Shown here in pieces: positions 12,613-22,939 of a DNA stretch of 64,000 bases. The first letter of the stretch is position 1; each line of letters begins with the position of its first letter. The position numbers and the translations under genes were made by a program. The notes under the pieces are model-generated. The model saw nothing but the letters and a program-made list of their open reading frames with translations, ran no database searches and was not told where the DNA came from. This DNA is from Lamellibrachia columna (Eukaryota > Annelida > Polychaeta > Sabellida > Siboglinidae), in NCBI GenBank assembly GCA_963662155.1, contig OY759270.1:8710461-8774460 (forward strand), in the 5' to 3' direction.

Positions 12613-15600
12613 CTAGTGAATTCTACACTCCTCTGAGGTTGCTGGTTGTTCATTGATGTGTCGTTTTCCAGTTGTCACTTGTACTAAGTCGAGTCGGTCG
12701 ACAAGTCGTGTTGGGGAATGCTTCCTCCACATCGGTGGAAGACGTGGGAAGGAGAGAGCCATGTTGGCTAAGGAGGAGAGCCAGCCATGTTTGCAATGCT
12801 GCTCTTGCTAAAATCCTACAAATCTTCAGTTGATGAACTCTCTGAAAATACATGAGCAGGTTAGATACAAACATTATGATTAACATTATGTTGCAACACT
12901 GGATCTGTGGTACAGTATGATTGTCAATCTTTGGCTTTTTATTTTTTCTTAGTTTTATTAGGTTTGTGGATCCACCGACCCGATATTTTTGTTTTTGAAG
13001 AACTTCTTAATATTTTCACTGTGTTATTTTTTAACATGATACATCCACATAAAAAAACACATACTCTTAATGTTTTTTTTTGATGGAATGATTAAATGAA
13101 TGCATTGGCATATAAAATTCTTCGACCGACCCATCTTTGTGTCAAAGAAAATCTGTAAACCAACCAATAAAAAAGGCCAAACTTTCACATTCCATTTGTT
13201 GCATAAAATGGGTAATTACGACTTGCACAATATTAACATAAACCCATCATCATCCTTGCAGAATGTCATGATTTCACTGTGCAATGGTATAACAGATTAC
13301 AACCATCTCCTAAAAGTCTGGTAACAATTCCTGTGCTGCCGCCTAGTGACTTCTTGTTGAAAATAAACAACCCACACTGCCACCTAGTCACTACATGTTG
13401 AAAATGACAAATGCCACACAACACCTGCACTGCTTGTAAGAATATGCTGTCCTGCACGTTAATCAATGCGGTAAAATACCAATTCAGCACAGGATACAAG
13501 TTGCCTGACCAGACTTCAGTAGACAGTGATTGCATCTCATCACGTTGCTAATACACAGCCTTGCATACAGCTGCTTCTGTGAATCCATTCAAGCAAGATT
13601 GTAATCAGCATCACGGTCTGCTTAATTCTTGGCGAATAACATTCATTAGCAGCAGGTGGCTGTCATAATAGAATGATTACTACTTTGGTAGTTATTATGG
13701 AATGACTTGCCGCTGATCTACTTTTGGTTGTACACAAGAATCCTAGCAACTGGATTACAGATTTTATTTCTGGAAATATATAGTTTACTTGGTGAAATGT
13801 GACATAAAAATACAAGCTTAGACCATGTTGCTTTAAAATATGCCTGGTACTACTTGTGTGTGTCAGCGCAATTTTGGGTGGCACTGAAACGGTTAACCAA
13901 CTCCTTAACATAACACGGCATGGAAAGACAAATCAATGTTTTAATGTTATCTCACCTGGTCCTTTCTTTCCTTTCTTGCGACTCTTTGTTATTTTGGTGG
14001 GCGTGAGCCTCCCTCGTTGTTCGTACAGCTTATTGCGCTTGGAGACGACATAGCGGATGAGGTCATCCAACAACATGCGTGAGACGACTGCCTCCTGTAT
14101 CCTCTCCTCCACTTCTCCCATGAGCCACGGCAGGAAGCCTTGCTCCACGTCTGTCATACACAAAACATTATTTTATGACTAAAATTTTTAAAGTGACATC
14201 CAGGACCAGCCCACTCATAAGCACATACATTCCTAAATCATACATGTATTCATATGAATCACAACTATATATAGTTATAAAATGCATTAGAATAAATAAG
14301 AGAGTATATGATTAAGATAAATAAATAATATACAACTAAAATATACATTCATAAAGTGTCCTCGTTCACTGTGTAATCTTTGGAAGTACGCAAGCTTAAA
14401 AACATCACACCCATTTCACTATAATTTTTTTAATGTTATATTATTTATGGTAGGACTTTTTTATTATTAATTTGTTGATAGACTACATTTTATAATTATT
14501 ATTGTTGGTATGGCTTTTATTGTAATATAAAGTTCTGTTTATATGTATGTAAAGCGTCTGATAGCAATTTTCAATTCATCTGGTGCTGCATAAACGTACA
14601 GCTATTATTATTATGATTAGCACACAAGCTCAGATCTACCACATTGTACAGAATTTGTGGATTTTATTTGGATGTAGTAGTTTACCTCTTTCCACCGGAT
14701 CATAGAAGTAGCCATTGTCAGACAGTGTGCCAAAGACCGTGGGAACGAGGTCGGCGAGGTAGCTCTGTGCGAAAGCCCGGGCTGCGATCTTCTCTGTTGT
14801 CTCATGTTCCTTGCGGAGGACCTCCTTCTGTTGCATCATGCGTCGCTCCTACATATACAGACACAGCATGTGGGCCTCAGAAATACATCCACACTATTAG
14901 TTGTTAGCTCCAAGTTTTGTATGCATGAAACTGGCTCCACCCATCTAAAAAAACTGGCTCTAATCGCTCCACCCACCTGCCTCCACCCACTTGACAAACT
15001 GACCACACCCAGCTGACAAACAGGCTCCACTCAACTGGTTCCACCCACATGACAAACTGGGTGCAAAACTGGTTCCACCCACCTGACAAACTGGGTGTAA
15101 ACTGGTTCCACCCACCTCACACACTGGGTCCAAATTGGTACCACCCATCTCACAAACTGGGTCCAAACTGGTTCCACCCAACTGACAAACTGATTCTACC
15201 CATCTGACAAACTGGTTCCACCCACTTTATAAACAGCGTCCGCCCACTTCACAAACAAGATCCACCCACCTTATAAACTGGCTACACCCACCTCACAACA
15301 AATCTATGCAGACTTAACTTGCACATCAACTAAGCCCCGCCCCCAGCCAATCAGGCCTGCCTACCTTCTCCTCGCGGTGCCTCCTCTCCTGTTCCTCAAG
15401 TCGCTGTTGTTCGACAAGCTCAGCGTTGCGCAGTTCCTCGAACTGTCGTTGTTGCATGCGGAGGTTGGCAAGCTCCTCCTCTTCCATAACCTCCAACAGG
15501 GACTGTTCCACTGTCTTGCCAACCAACACTTCCAGGATCGGCTTCACCTCTATGTCGAAGTTGAACAGCTGGCAACAGTAATACACAGGAGAGTTAGGGT

Positions 15601-18346
15601 GACTCCCTGGCCAGCATGATGTTGTATTTACGAAATATAATTTTTAATTAATGTCAAGTGTATTAGCAGCATTGATGAGAAGCCTATCCAAACAAGCTAA
15701 TTTTTATGTTTCAATTTAAATGTTTAAAACAAGCACCTTTACAGAACATTGGATATCTACATACTCTTTAAAATCTTTTTATTAATCAATCATTATCATT
15801 TCGCATGAGTTGTGTTCATGCAAAATTCATGCTAATTCATGTCTTTTTATATGTATTTTTGACTTCTTTCGTTCTTCTTTCTAAAGCCTACAACTTGTTT
15901 TCTTTGGTTATTCAGCCTATAGCATTCCTATTCTAAACGAGTGTTGACACCTATCAAGCAATGAAATATACCTACATCAAATGAAATCCACTAGGTCTTG
16001 TCGGAAATCTGCCTAGCATCAAAAGTATGTACTTTATCAATGTTTCCATTTGAACCAAATCCTAATAAAAATGGGATATGGCTGTGTATCTCCCGAAAAT
16101 CTGAATGATTGTAATGATATTATTTTTGCATTCAGGAAATCTGTAAGGTGTGGTTGGTCTGTACATGAAGAGTACTCACCTCCCCCTCATAGATCTGTGT
16201 CTCTACATCAATGCCCGTCTTGGCAGGAATAAAAAGTGGCGATGGAGGTCTGTCGAGGAAGGCATCTGTCTGACAGGTGGCATCAGTCTCCTCCACCCGG
16301 TCACTCAACTCCTCCAGGTAGAGTTCTGTCTGAACATCGATGTGTTTGCGACCCTCCACTGCATCGGGCGTGCGTGGACGCAGTGATCGATGTGCCCTCT
16401 TGTGGGCAATCGCCCGACGTCGGGCCTCCTGCTGACGCTGGATCTCAATCGGATCAGGCTGAGCACTCTGATGATTTTAAATAAGCCAAAGTTTAGTTTG
16501 TGGTTAAATCATTGAACATAATGTCACACAGGTGTTAACTCAACTGAGAATCTGTGATACGATTATTGGCAGAATATGAAACTACTTCAATTAAAGACTA
16601 ATTTCTAATTACTGATTAATGGATTAATTTATGAAATAATTTTTTTTCTCAGCAGAATTCATAACTTCACCAGTTATGTTGTGCTTGTCAAATGTAAGTT
16701 TACTATCACATTTTTAGGTGTTTGTACAACTGCACAGTAGTTGTAATTTGCCCAAGCTACGAAAAAGAAAAACCTGCATTTTTATTCACAAAAACATAAT
16801 TATAACAGTTATTCTTCGTATAAAATGTCTTGACCACATATTGGACCACAACAATTTTAGGAGAAAAAATACTAGAAATCAAATTAGCAATGGAATCAGG
16901 CCTGAGTACAGTTCAGCCCACAACAATAACAAACAGCCAGTCCCAAATACGCCTGCTTGATAGTTATCATGGGGTGATAGAGGACCCAAGTTGCACATAG
17001 ACTGACAGTGTTATGAGACTTGGATACTTACTGCTGGCAGTGTGTGCTGGGCATAAGTGTTGCCTCGCACAATGCGTCTGTCGTACATGATATTGCCATA
17101 CTCTTGGGGTCCATCATTTCTACAACGGAGTGGAAATAATCATTAAGTTATTATGAACAGTTGAACATTACAAAAGTTATTTGTGTGTAATATACTAAAA
17201 CATGCTTTGTCTGTACTGATAACTATTGTTCAAATTATATTTTTTTTTACTTATTTGCCATCCTTCACAGAGGCACAATATATTACTCATTCCAATTTAA
17301 CATTGAAATTTCTTAATTAGGGATTAAGCTCATGGGAGAACTTGTTGATTGGCTATTCCACATTGCTAATTTCCACCAAACCTTCAGTGCCACTTATTGA
17401 TTGCCAATCAACCTCACAAATAAACAACGTCACACTGACCAACCAATATTGCCACCGTCTTCAGGCGGCATGCAGCTCTGATCAACATGCCAACCAACAT
17501 ACAGGAAACACGAATAGTATTTGCCTTATTGCAGTAATTCTTAAAGAATGTAGTTTAACAACTCTAGAGACTAAGAAGTATATGGTGCATGTCAAGCGTG
17601 CTGCCACTGTCAAACAACCAGCAATGGCAATGCAGCATCCTCGTTCGGCTTAGAATAGACAGCATCGATGGACATGCACATACATGCGTCGATCACACGT
17701 TGGTTTAATTTGTTCACCGACCACTTGTTGGTGTTGGTCAGTAACTCGACCCAGGTAAAACGGACCAGTGGCTTTTAGTATCTCCCGTGAAAGACACAGT
17801 CAAAAGTCGGATGAACGAAATTGTGCGAGCTTCAAAACAGCAACAGGTGGACTAGTAAAAGTACCGTCTTCTCGATTTACAGTCCGGCGATGCGCTAACC
17901 TTTAGAGTCACCACTCTCCACATTGCATGGTACAATGGCCAGCATGTGCATAAAGAAATAAATCAGGGATGTCAGAGTAACAAATCTTATCTTTGAAGTT
18001 CGAATATTTGGAGCCTGTTATTTTGAGGGTTTTTAATTGTACTACGTCTATGTGAGTAGTGTGCTGATGTGGCTGTGCCTGTGCCTGTGCACATTTCGTA
18101 GGTGAAAAGCAACGATTTATAGAATAAAGACCTGTCCTAGGCTAGGATTAGGTATAATATATTCAACGTCATTACGAGCGTAGCACCACGATGACACAAC
18201 ACCTGGCAAAGCCGAATGACGACTTACTGTTCGTAATCCGCCTCATTTCGGTATTTCTTTCGCTCTGGAACTGCCCGTGGCTGACTGGCAAATGTGTACG
18301 TTCCCTGCCCCTGCGATTGGCCTCTGTTCGGCGCTACAGACGTCAT
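12613..18346 (-). CDS. RSPH3: Radial spoke head protein 3 (canonical paralogue)
   Basis: Reading on -, the exons are 18346-18228 (ATG at 18346, MTSVAPNRGQ), 17119-17032, 16467-16180, 15568-15365, 14848-14686, 14150-13956, and a tentative last exon 12767-12613. All junctions are in frame with AG/GT borders, giving about 403 residues. Recognisable parts in order: TYTFASQPRAVPERKKYR; YDRRIVRGNTYAQHTLP; HIDVQTELYLEEL, CQTDAFLDRPPSPLFIPAKT and DVETQIYEGE; ILEVLVGKTVEQSLLEVMEE followed by a Glu/Arg-rich helix; ARAFAQSYLADLVPTVF and DNGYFYDPVER; GFLPWLMGEVEERI. These are hallmarks of RSPH3, the radial spoke stalk protein of motile cilia, where it also acts as an anchoring protein for kinase A. After exon 13956 a Lys-rich tail (SRKKGKKG) enters an intron. 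The last exon is only supported by phase, an acceptor and higher GC, and could be wrong. Confidence 0.92.
12768..13955. other. Putative last intron of RSPH3
   Basis: No further exon is seen on -. It contains a direct duplication of about 46 bp at 13327-13366 and 13373-13412, sharing 'gc(c)gcctagt(g/c)ac' and 'ttgttgaaaat'-like words. Confidence 0.4.
14160..14685. other. RSPH3 intron, AT-rich
   Basis: Nothing beyond AT-rich simple sequence is visible. Confidence 0.45.
14930..15300. repeat. Minisatellite, unit about 30-33 bp, in an RSPH3 intron
   Basis: About 11 degenerate copies of a unit like 'actggttccacccacctgac' plus 'aaactgggtccaa'. It lies just upstream of the 3' splice site for exon 14848-14686. 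Confidence 0.85.
15600..16179. other. RSPH3 intron
   Basis: AT-rich; nothing recognised. Confidence 0.45.
16468..17031. other. RSPH3 intron
   Basis: AT-rich; nothing recognised. Confidence 0.45.
17700..17935 (-). mobile_element. Possible tRNA-derived SINE head, degenerate
   Basis: On - from about 17930 the sequence reads 'gtggtgactctaaaggttagcgcatcgccggactgtaaatcgagaag', split here into tRNA-like words: 'ggttagcgcatcg' resembles an A-box region and 'gactgtaaatc' an anticodon arm. No good B box is seen. It lies in RSPH3 intron 1. Confidence 0.3.
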
Positions 18347-18560
18347 CCTACGTAAACCAAATGTGAAAACGTTTTGATTATTTTCCTATACCATAAAGCT
18401 GCGTGTTTCTGTGTTTGTTATGAAAATTGTTCTTGCTGTCGTAAGTTCAGTTTCGCCACCCACTCGTTCGTCTACCTGTCGAATGGTTTGATCTACCATA
18501 GTTACGCCTAATCACAACGCGCATGCATTTCACGAAGGATGTGATCAACGATATCGAGAG
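18347..18560 (-). promoter_or_regulatory. Probable RSPH3 promoter / 5' UTR region
   Basis: This segment upstream of the RSPH3 start codon is richer in CpG than its surroundings ('cgttcgtc', 'acgcgcatgc', 'gatatcgag'). No TATA box is evident. An X-box for RFX factors, expected for cilium genes, was not confidently seen. Confidence 0.3.
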
Positions 18561-19239
18561 CATTAATTATTTATTTTATCTTATTATTATGTAGCAAATA
18601 TATTTTAAACGTGTTCACAATGTCGCGTTAAATTATGCGTATAACGCAGACAAGTCATGACTCGCTATAAAATATTGGCACTATTTTCTTTCCTGCGATA
18701 CAAAAACTCGTAAGGCGGTAGTTTGACGTAAATACCACACGTTGCGTGCGAGATGCCGGGCCGTTGCCATAACAATACCGTAAAACAGCGAACATAGTTA
18801 CAGGCGGATAAGTGATCGCAAGAGCCGTCACCAGTTCGTTGTACAAAGCTGTCACGTTTCCTTTCTCCTAGTCTAATGTTTTATAACCGATTCAAAATAA
18901 TGTTTGATCAACCTCATTTGTTTATTCAGATATATAGCTTAATATTGACAAATGTTACATTTATTTTATTGTTGCTTATTATAATTATTCATTACTATTT
19001 GTGATGTGAACATGCCTTTGTTTTTAGCTCCTGCAGAAATGTTTAGATTTATTTACGACTATTTAATATTGTTCAAATCCTAATTTTTATTATCCAAATT
19101 TCTTTTCTTCTTGCACTTTGTGTCAAATCCATTATTATATAACGCTTCTTGCGTTTCGTGTCGTTTGTGTACTGTTTTCACGTATTGCATTCATAATAAC
19201 ATAAGAGTAATTCATTTACTCTGTTCAAAATCATAGAGC
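18561..19239. other. Intergenic, nothing recognised
   Basis: No exon or repeat family could be assigned. Confidence 0.4.
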
Positions 19240-19510
19240 AGCGCGCACATTGCGCCTAGCGCAGAACAATGACGACAAACTCCTCACTAGTGGCACTAAC
19301 AATTTCACCACTGCCTCAACTTACATTTGATTAGTCTTATCTTTATTTAATTTGGTAAGCTCCAACTTTTTAGTTTCAAGTTTCAATTGCATACAATTGT
19401 GGATAGCGTCTATATTGAAAAAAATATAGAAACACAATTAATGTTCGTTTTTGTTAGAAACTATATTACGTTACTCAGGACTTAGCCTTAGGCTTAAATA
19501 GCATTATAGT
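19240..19510. repeat. Dispersed repeat, related to 5870-6600
   Basis: It carries the same ordered blocks as 5870-6600 in compact form: 'cactagtggca', 'atttcaccactgcctcaact', 'gcatacaattgtggatagcg' and 'gttagaaact'. One copy sits in an intron of one RSPH3 paralogue, the other upstream of the second. Confidence 0.55.
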
Positions 19511-19599
19511 GTAGGCTATTGTGTAATTTCGTGCAGAATGTTTGTTAAAAGCAAACTTTCACTTGATTTTGAATCTTTTGGTTATAAAAACTTTTAAAA

Positions 19600-20115
19600 A
19601 ATTAGAGTGGCAATTTTTTTAAGCAGAGTAAGTTTACCCAAATGCAAGATGACCGCCACCATATAAATTGCACAATTTTCCACCATAATGTTATTTAAAA
19701 TGATTCCTGCCATGTTAATAATGGTGCCTGGAACTCTTGGCATCGACAGTACCCATCTATATATTAGATATTTATTGTTTAGATATATGTGAGCGGTAGT
19801 AGATGGCCGCCATCTTGAATTTCAAAATGGCGGTTGCACACAAAAAAGAGAATTGATTACTGGTGACTGTATTGCTTTGCTCAATCTTCACTGTTCCTTT
19901 GCCAGTGGTACTGTAAATCCTCTAGGTATTATTAAGTTAAAAAGGTGGCAAATTCAAGATGATCGCCAGATTGAACATGGACACTTTTCCCGGTATACCT
20001 GGCTTTAAGCTGACGATATGACTATATCCTATTTATAGCGACAGATACTTAAACAAACAATATTATGGATTAGGAAAGCTTTGACAGCTATTTTTTTATT
20101 TCAAAATGGCCGCCG
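19600..20115. repeat. Unclassified repeat with 'aaaatggcnGcc' words
   Basis: The phrases 'catcttgaatttcaaaatgg' (19813) and 'tttcaaaatggccgcc' (20099), plus 'caagatgaccgccacc' (19643) and 'caagatgatcgccaga' (19956), recur in direct and variant form. No coding content. Confidence 0.35.
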
Positions 20116-20129
20116 TAAAACATTCTAAG

Positions 20130-20590
20130 TATAATAATAATAATACAGCATTTTTAAAAAGCGCTAATTCCCACTATATGGATCAATGCGCTGCACATGG
20201 TATAAAATACTATTCACGTGGTATAAAATACTATTTAAATATAAACACACATGTGTAAACACTGAATAAATAAATCAAATTACTTTAGAAATAAATAAAA
20301 TAATTGAGAAAACCTTAAAATCTGGTGAGAATCCTAGTGCAAAATTAATGTATATCACAAATAGTCCATCCATAGTGGCCATCACATAATATTCTCTTCA
20401 TTTACATATATTTGAAGTGACTAATAAAAAGGTGAGTCTTTAAAGACTTCCTAAAAATTGTTATCGTCTTGGAATTAAGAATGTCCGCGGGCAATAAATT
20501 CCAAAGTCGAGGCGCTGTTGTAGCTGGTGTGTCAAACCCAAATGCATATATAATAGTACCGTTTGAAAGGAAATTGCAGACACTTCGCAT
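20130..20590 (-). mobile_element. L2/CR1-type LINE 3' end (RT C-terminus plus 3' tail)
   Basis: The - strand frame 20590-20402 contains ATTAPRLWNLLPADILNSKT and FRKSLKTHLF, the highly characteristic end of L2/CR1-type LINE ORF2. Downstream on -, the tail reads 'agcgctttttaaaaatgctg' followed by (TTA)n, typical of an L2-type 3' end. It is 5'-truncated, as usual for LINE insertions. Confidence 0.8.
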
Positions 20591-20823
20591 GTTTCACACT
20601 GATTATTAAATAATCAGTGTTTATTCTAAATGAACAAGCACCATACACATTACATTACTGTAATAACAGGGATATTGATAGTTCTAATTGAACGACGAAC
20701 TACGTTGTACTTTAAGTGTTCGTTGACTTTGTGTTGGCTGACACTTCAACCTCAAACATCACCTGTTGACACGATTTGTTCTTCGATGCAAGCGGTGTTA
20801 CTGCAGCTAAATCCTACGCAGCC

Positions 20824-21017
20824 ACATACCTCAGTGCATGGAATATTGTTAACAAGACAACTGGACTTGCATGTTCTTGCACCCACGTTTACATACCTCA
20901 GTGCATGGAATATTGTTAACAAGACAACAGGACTTGTTCTTGCACCCATGTTTACCTACCTCAGTGCATGGAATATTGTTAACAAGACAACTGGACTTGT
21001 TCTTGCACCCACATTTA
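20824..21017 (+). repeat. Three-copy tandem repeat, 63-67 bp unit
   Basis: Copies begin at 20824, 20891 and 20954, each starting 'acatacctcagtgcatgg' or a one-base variant and running through 'gaatattgttaacaagacaa' to 'cttgcaccca'. Confidence 0.9.
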
Positions 21018-21811
21018 CACCCACCCACCCTTGACTAAGTTCATGATTGCTTCGGTGGCTGGTGCATTCAAACTTAGAACAGGAACAAAATGACTTGCAG
21101 CTGCATTGAAGTTCCACCCACACTCAGCTGGAGACAGGAGGCATGGGTAACCTTCGCCAGCCTATCCCCAAATCATTGCTATGTAATGTGCCCCAAGAAT
21201 ATGTTGAATTAATGTTGTTAGGAGTAACTTGGACGACAACATAACATGCAACATACCGAAATTTGCGAATTTATCACTGTGGTAAAGGGACACCGAGTCC
21301 GTTTGCACGGGGGTACATTTACAATATTACACCGGTTAAATCAGAGATCGATCTCTGTACTGGTTTACCATCGCCTCCCAGTCTACCGGCGTTCTACTAA
21401 AGAGAACTGGGGTAGTGTACAGAACATCTAATCCGTCGATGTTGACACTTCTCTCTGCGCACTGACTAAACACAATCCATCTATGTGCGTACTCCTAAAC
21501 ACTCGATCTGTCCGAAGCAAAATCGACGCAGACCAAGCCTTTCTTACAGAAATTTGGATGAAACCGTTGTCAATGATCTGCTACCATCAGCCGAACGTTT
21601 CACTACATTTGAACACACTGATGTCACTTAATTCAACCAAGACTTCCCAACCAGTGCGTGGTATTGTCATCTATCGCCTGCCAACATCGTCACTGACGTC
21701 ATTCCGCGACGAACTGTCTATGTACCTCAGTGAAGTTGTGGTGACCCAGTGTGATATATTAATTACTGGTGATTTTAATATCCACTTCGAACTCAACAGT
21801 GCCCCTCCCTT

Positions 21812-22048
21812 ATGAAAATATACCATGGTAAATGCCATGGTGTCTTGAAACAGGTAAGCCACGGTAAATCATGGTAAACCTTGGTAAAATACCATGATAT
21901 ACCACGGAAACCATGGTAATCCATGATGCTTTAAAACAGGGAAGCCATGGTAAAAGATCATGGTGTTTTGAAACAGGTAAACCATGGTGTACCACAGTTT
22001 ACCATGTAATGTAATGGTTTACCATGCTATACCATGGTATATTTTCAT
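21812..22048. mobile_element. MITE with 19-bp perfect inverted ends and internal CCATGG palindromes
   Basis: The left end ATGAAAATATACCATGGTA (21812-21830) and right end TACCATGGTATATTTTCAT (22030-22048) are exact reverse complements. The interior consists of about 20 variations on 'taccatggta' and 'ttgaaacaggtaa'. It sits inside the LINE endonuclease sequence, between the codons for FELNSAP and GLEKPHQILEEQGLQ. Short CCCT/AGGG words just outside may extend the ends. No target duplication was found. Confidence 0.8.
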
Positions 22049-22252
22049 CAGGGCTGGATTGGAGAAACCACACCAAATTCTGGAAGAGCAGGGTCTTCAG
22101 CGGAATGTTATGTTACCTACTCACAAAATGAGCCATACGTTGGATTTAGTGATCTCTCGCATTTCCGATCCAATTGTATTTAATGTAGCAATCAAGCAGT
22201 GAGATACCTGAACATCATAGCGTCACGTTCAAGTTGAAACTGCCAACGCCTT

Positions 22253-22465
22253 ATAATTTTTACATTACTATATTTCAATTTTTCATGTATTTAACTGTTC
22301 ATATATTACGTAACTATTGTCTTGAAAGAGAAAAGCACTTCATAAGTATTAAACTTCTGCTTTCTCCTTTTATATAATAAATTGTGATTACAATTTAAAT
22401 ACGTATGTATTATAATGTTGTGGAAATAAAATGTATTGTATTGTAGTGTATTGTATAATGAAGCG
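22253..22465. mobile_element. AT-rich insertion in the LINE fragment
   Basis: The LINE frame stops at KLPTP (22252) and resumes at KEMRDF (about 22470). The 210 bp between are AT-rich and end in a (TGTAT)n-like tail, 'tgtattgtattgtagtgtattgta', suggesting a 3'-tailed retroelement insertion. Confidence 0.45.
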
Positions 22466-22939
22466 CATATCAAAGAGATGCGGGACTTTCGACAGTTTAA
22501 TCAGACAACCTATGAAGCTGATCTAAAACAACTAAATTATACAATGTTGAACACTGATGATGTTGATACGATTCTTAATCAATATGAGATTGCAGCCAGA
22601 AAAGCAATTGATTGTGCAGCTCAAACTCTTGTACGACGAAAGTTTATCTCACCAAGACTAGGCCTACCCGTGGTACAATGACGACACACATCACTCCAGG
22701 AAGCTGCGCCAGACCAATGAAAAACGTGGAGGAAGATGGGTTTGAAGATACAGCGGCATTTCAAAGCCGTTCTGTCTAAATCTAATGGAGATTCGAAAAC
22801 CTGCTTTCGCATTATAAACAGCGTATATCTATAGTATGTGTCATTGTGTATTGTCTGGCTCCTTGCTGGTGTCATTTTAACACATAAGCTTGGTTGTTTG
22901 AAGGTGTGGTGTTTGTAGTTTATTACAGGTAATTGTTAA

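Larger units (their letters stand above)
21240..22810 (+). mobile_element. LINE ORF2 endonuclease-region fragment carrying two nested insertions
   Basis: Forward frames read LLNTRSVRSKIDAD (start of the apurinic-type endonuclease), DILITGDFNIHFE (endonuclease catalytic signature), then THKMSHTLDLVISRISDP, EHHSVTFKLKLPTP, KEMRDFRQFNQTTYEADLKQ and PWYNDD. The order matches the endonuclease and linker of an L2/CR1-type LINE. The pieces are separated by a palindromic element (21812-22048) and an AT-rich insert (22253-22465). No reverse transcriptase domain is present; the copy stops near 22810. Confidence 0.8.
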
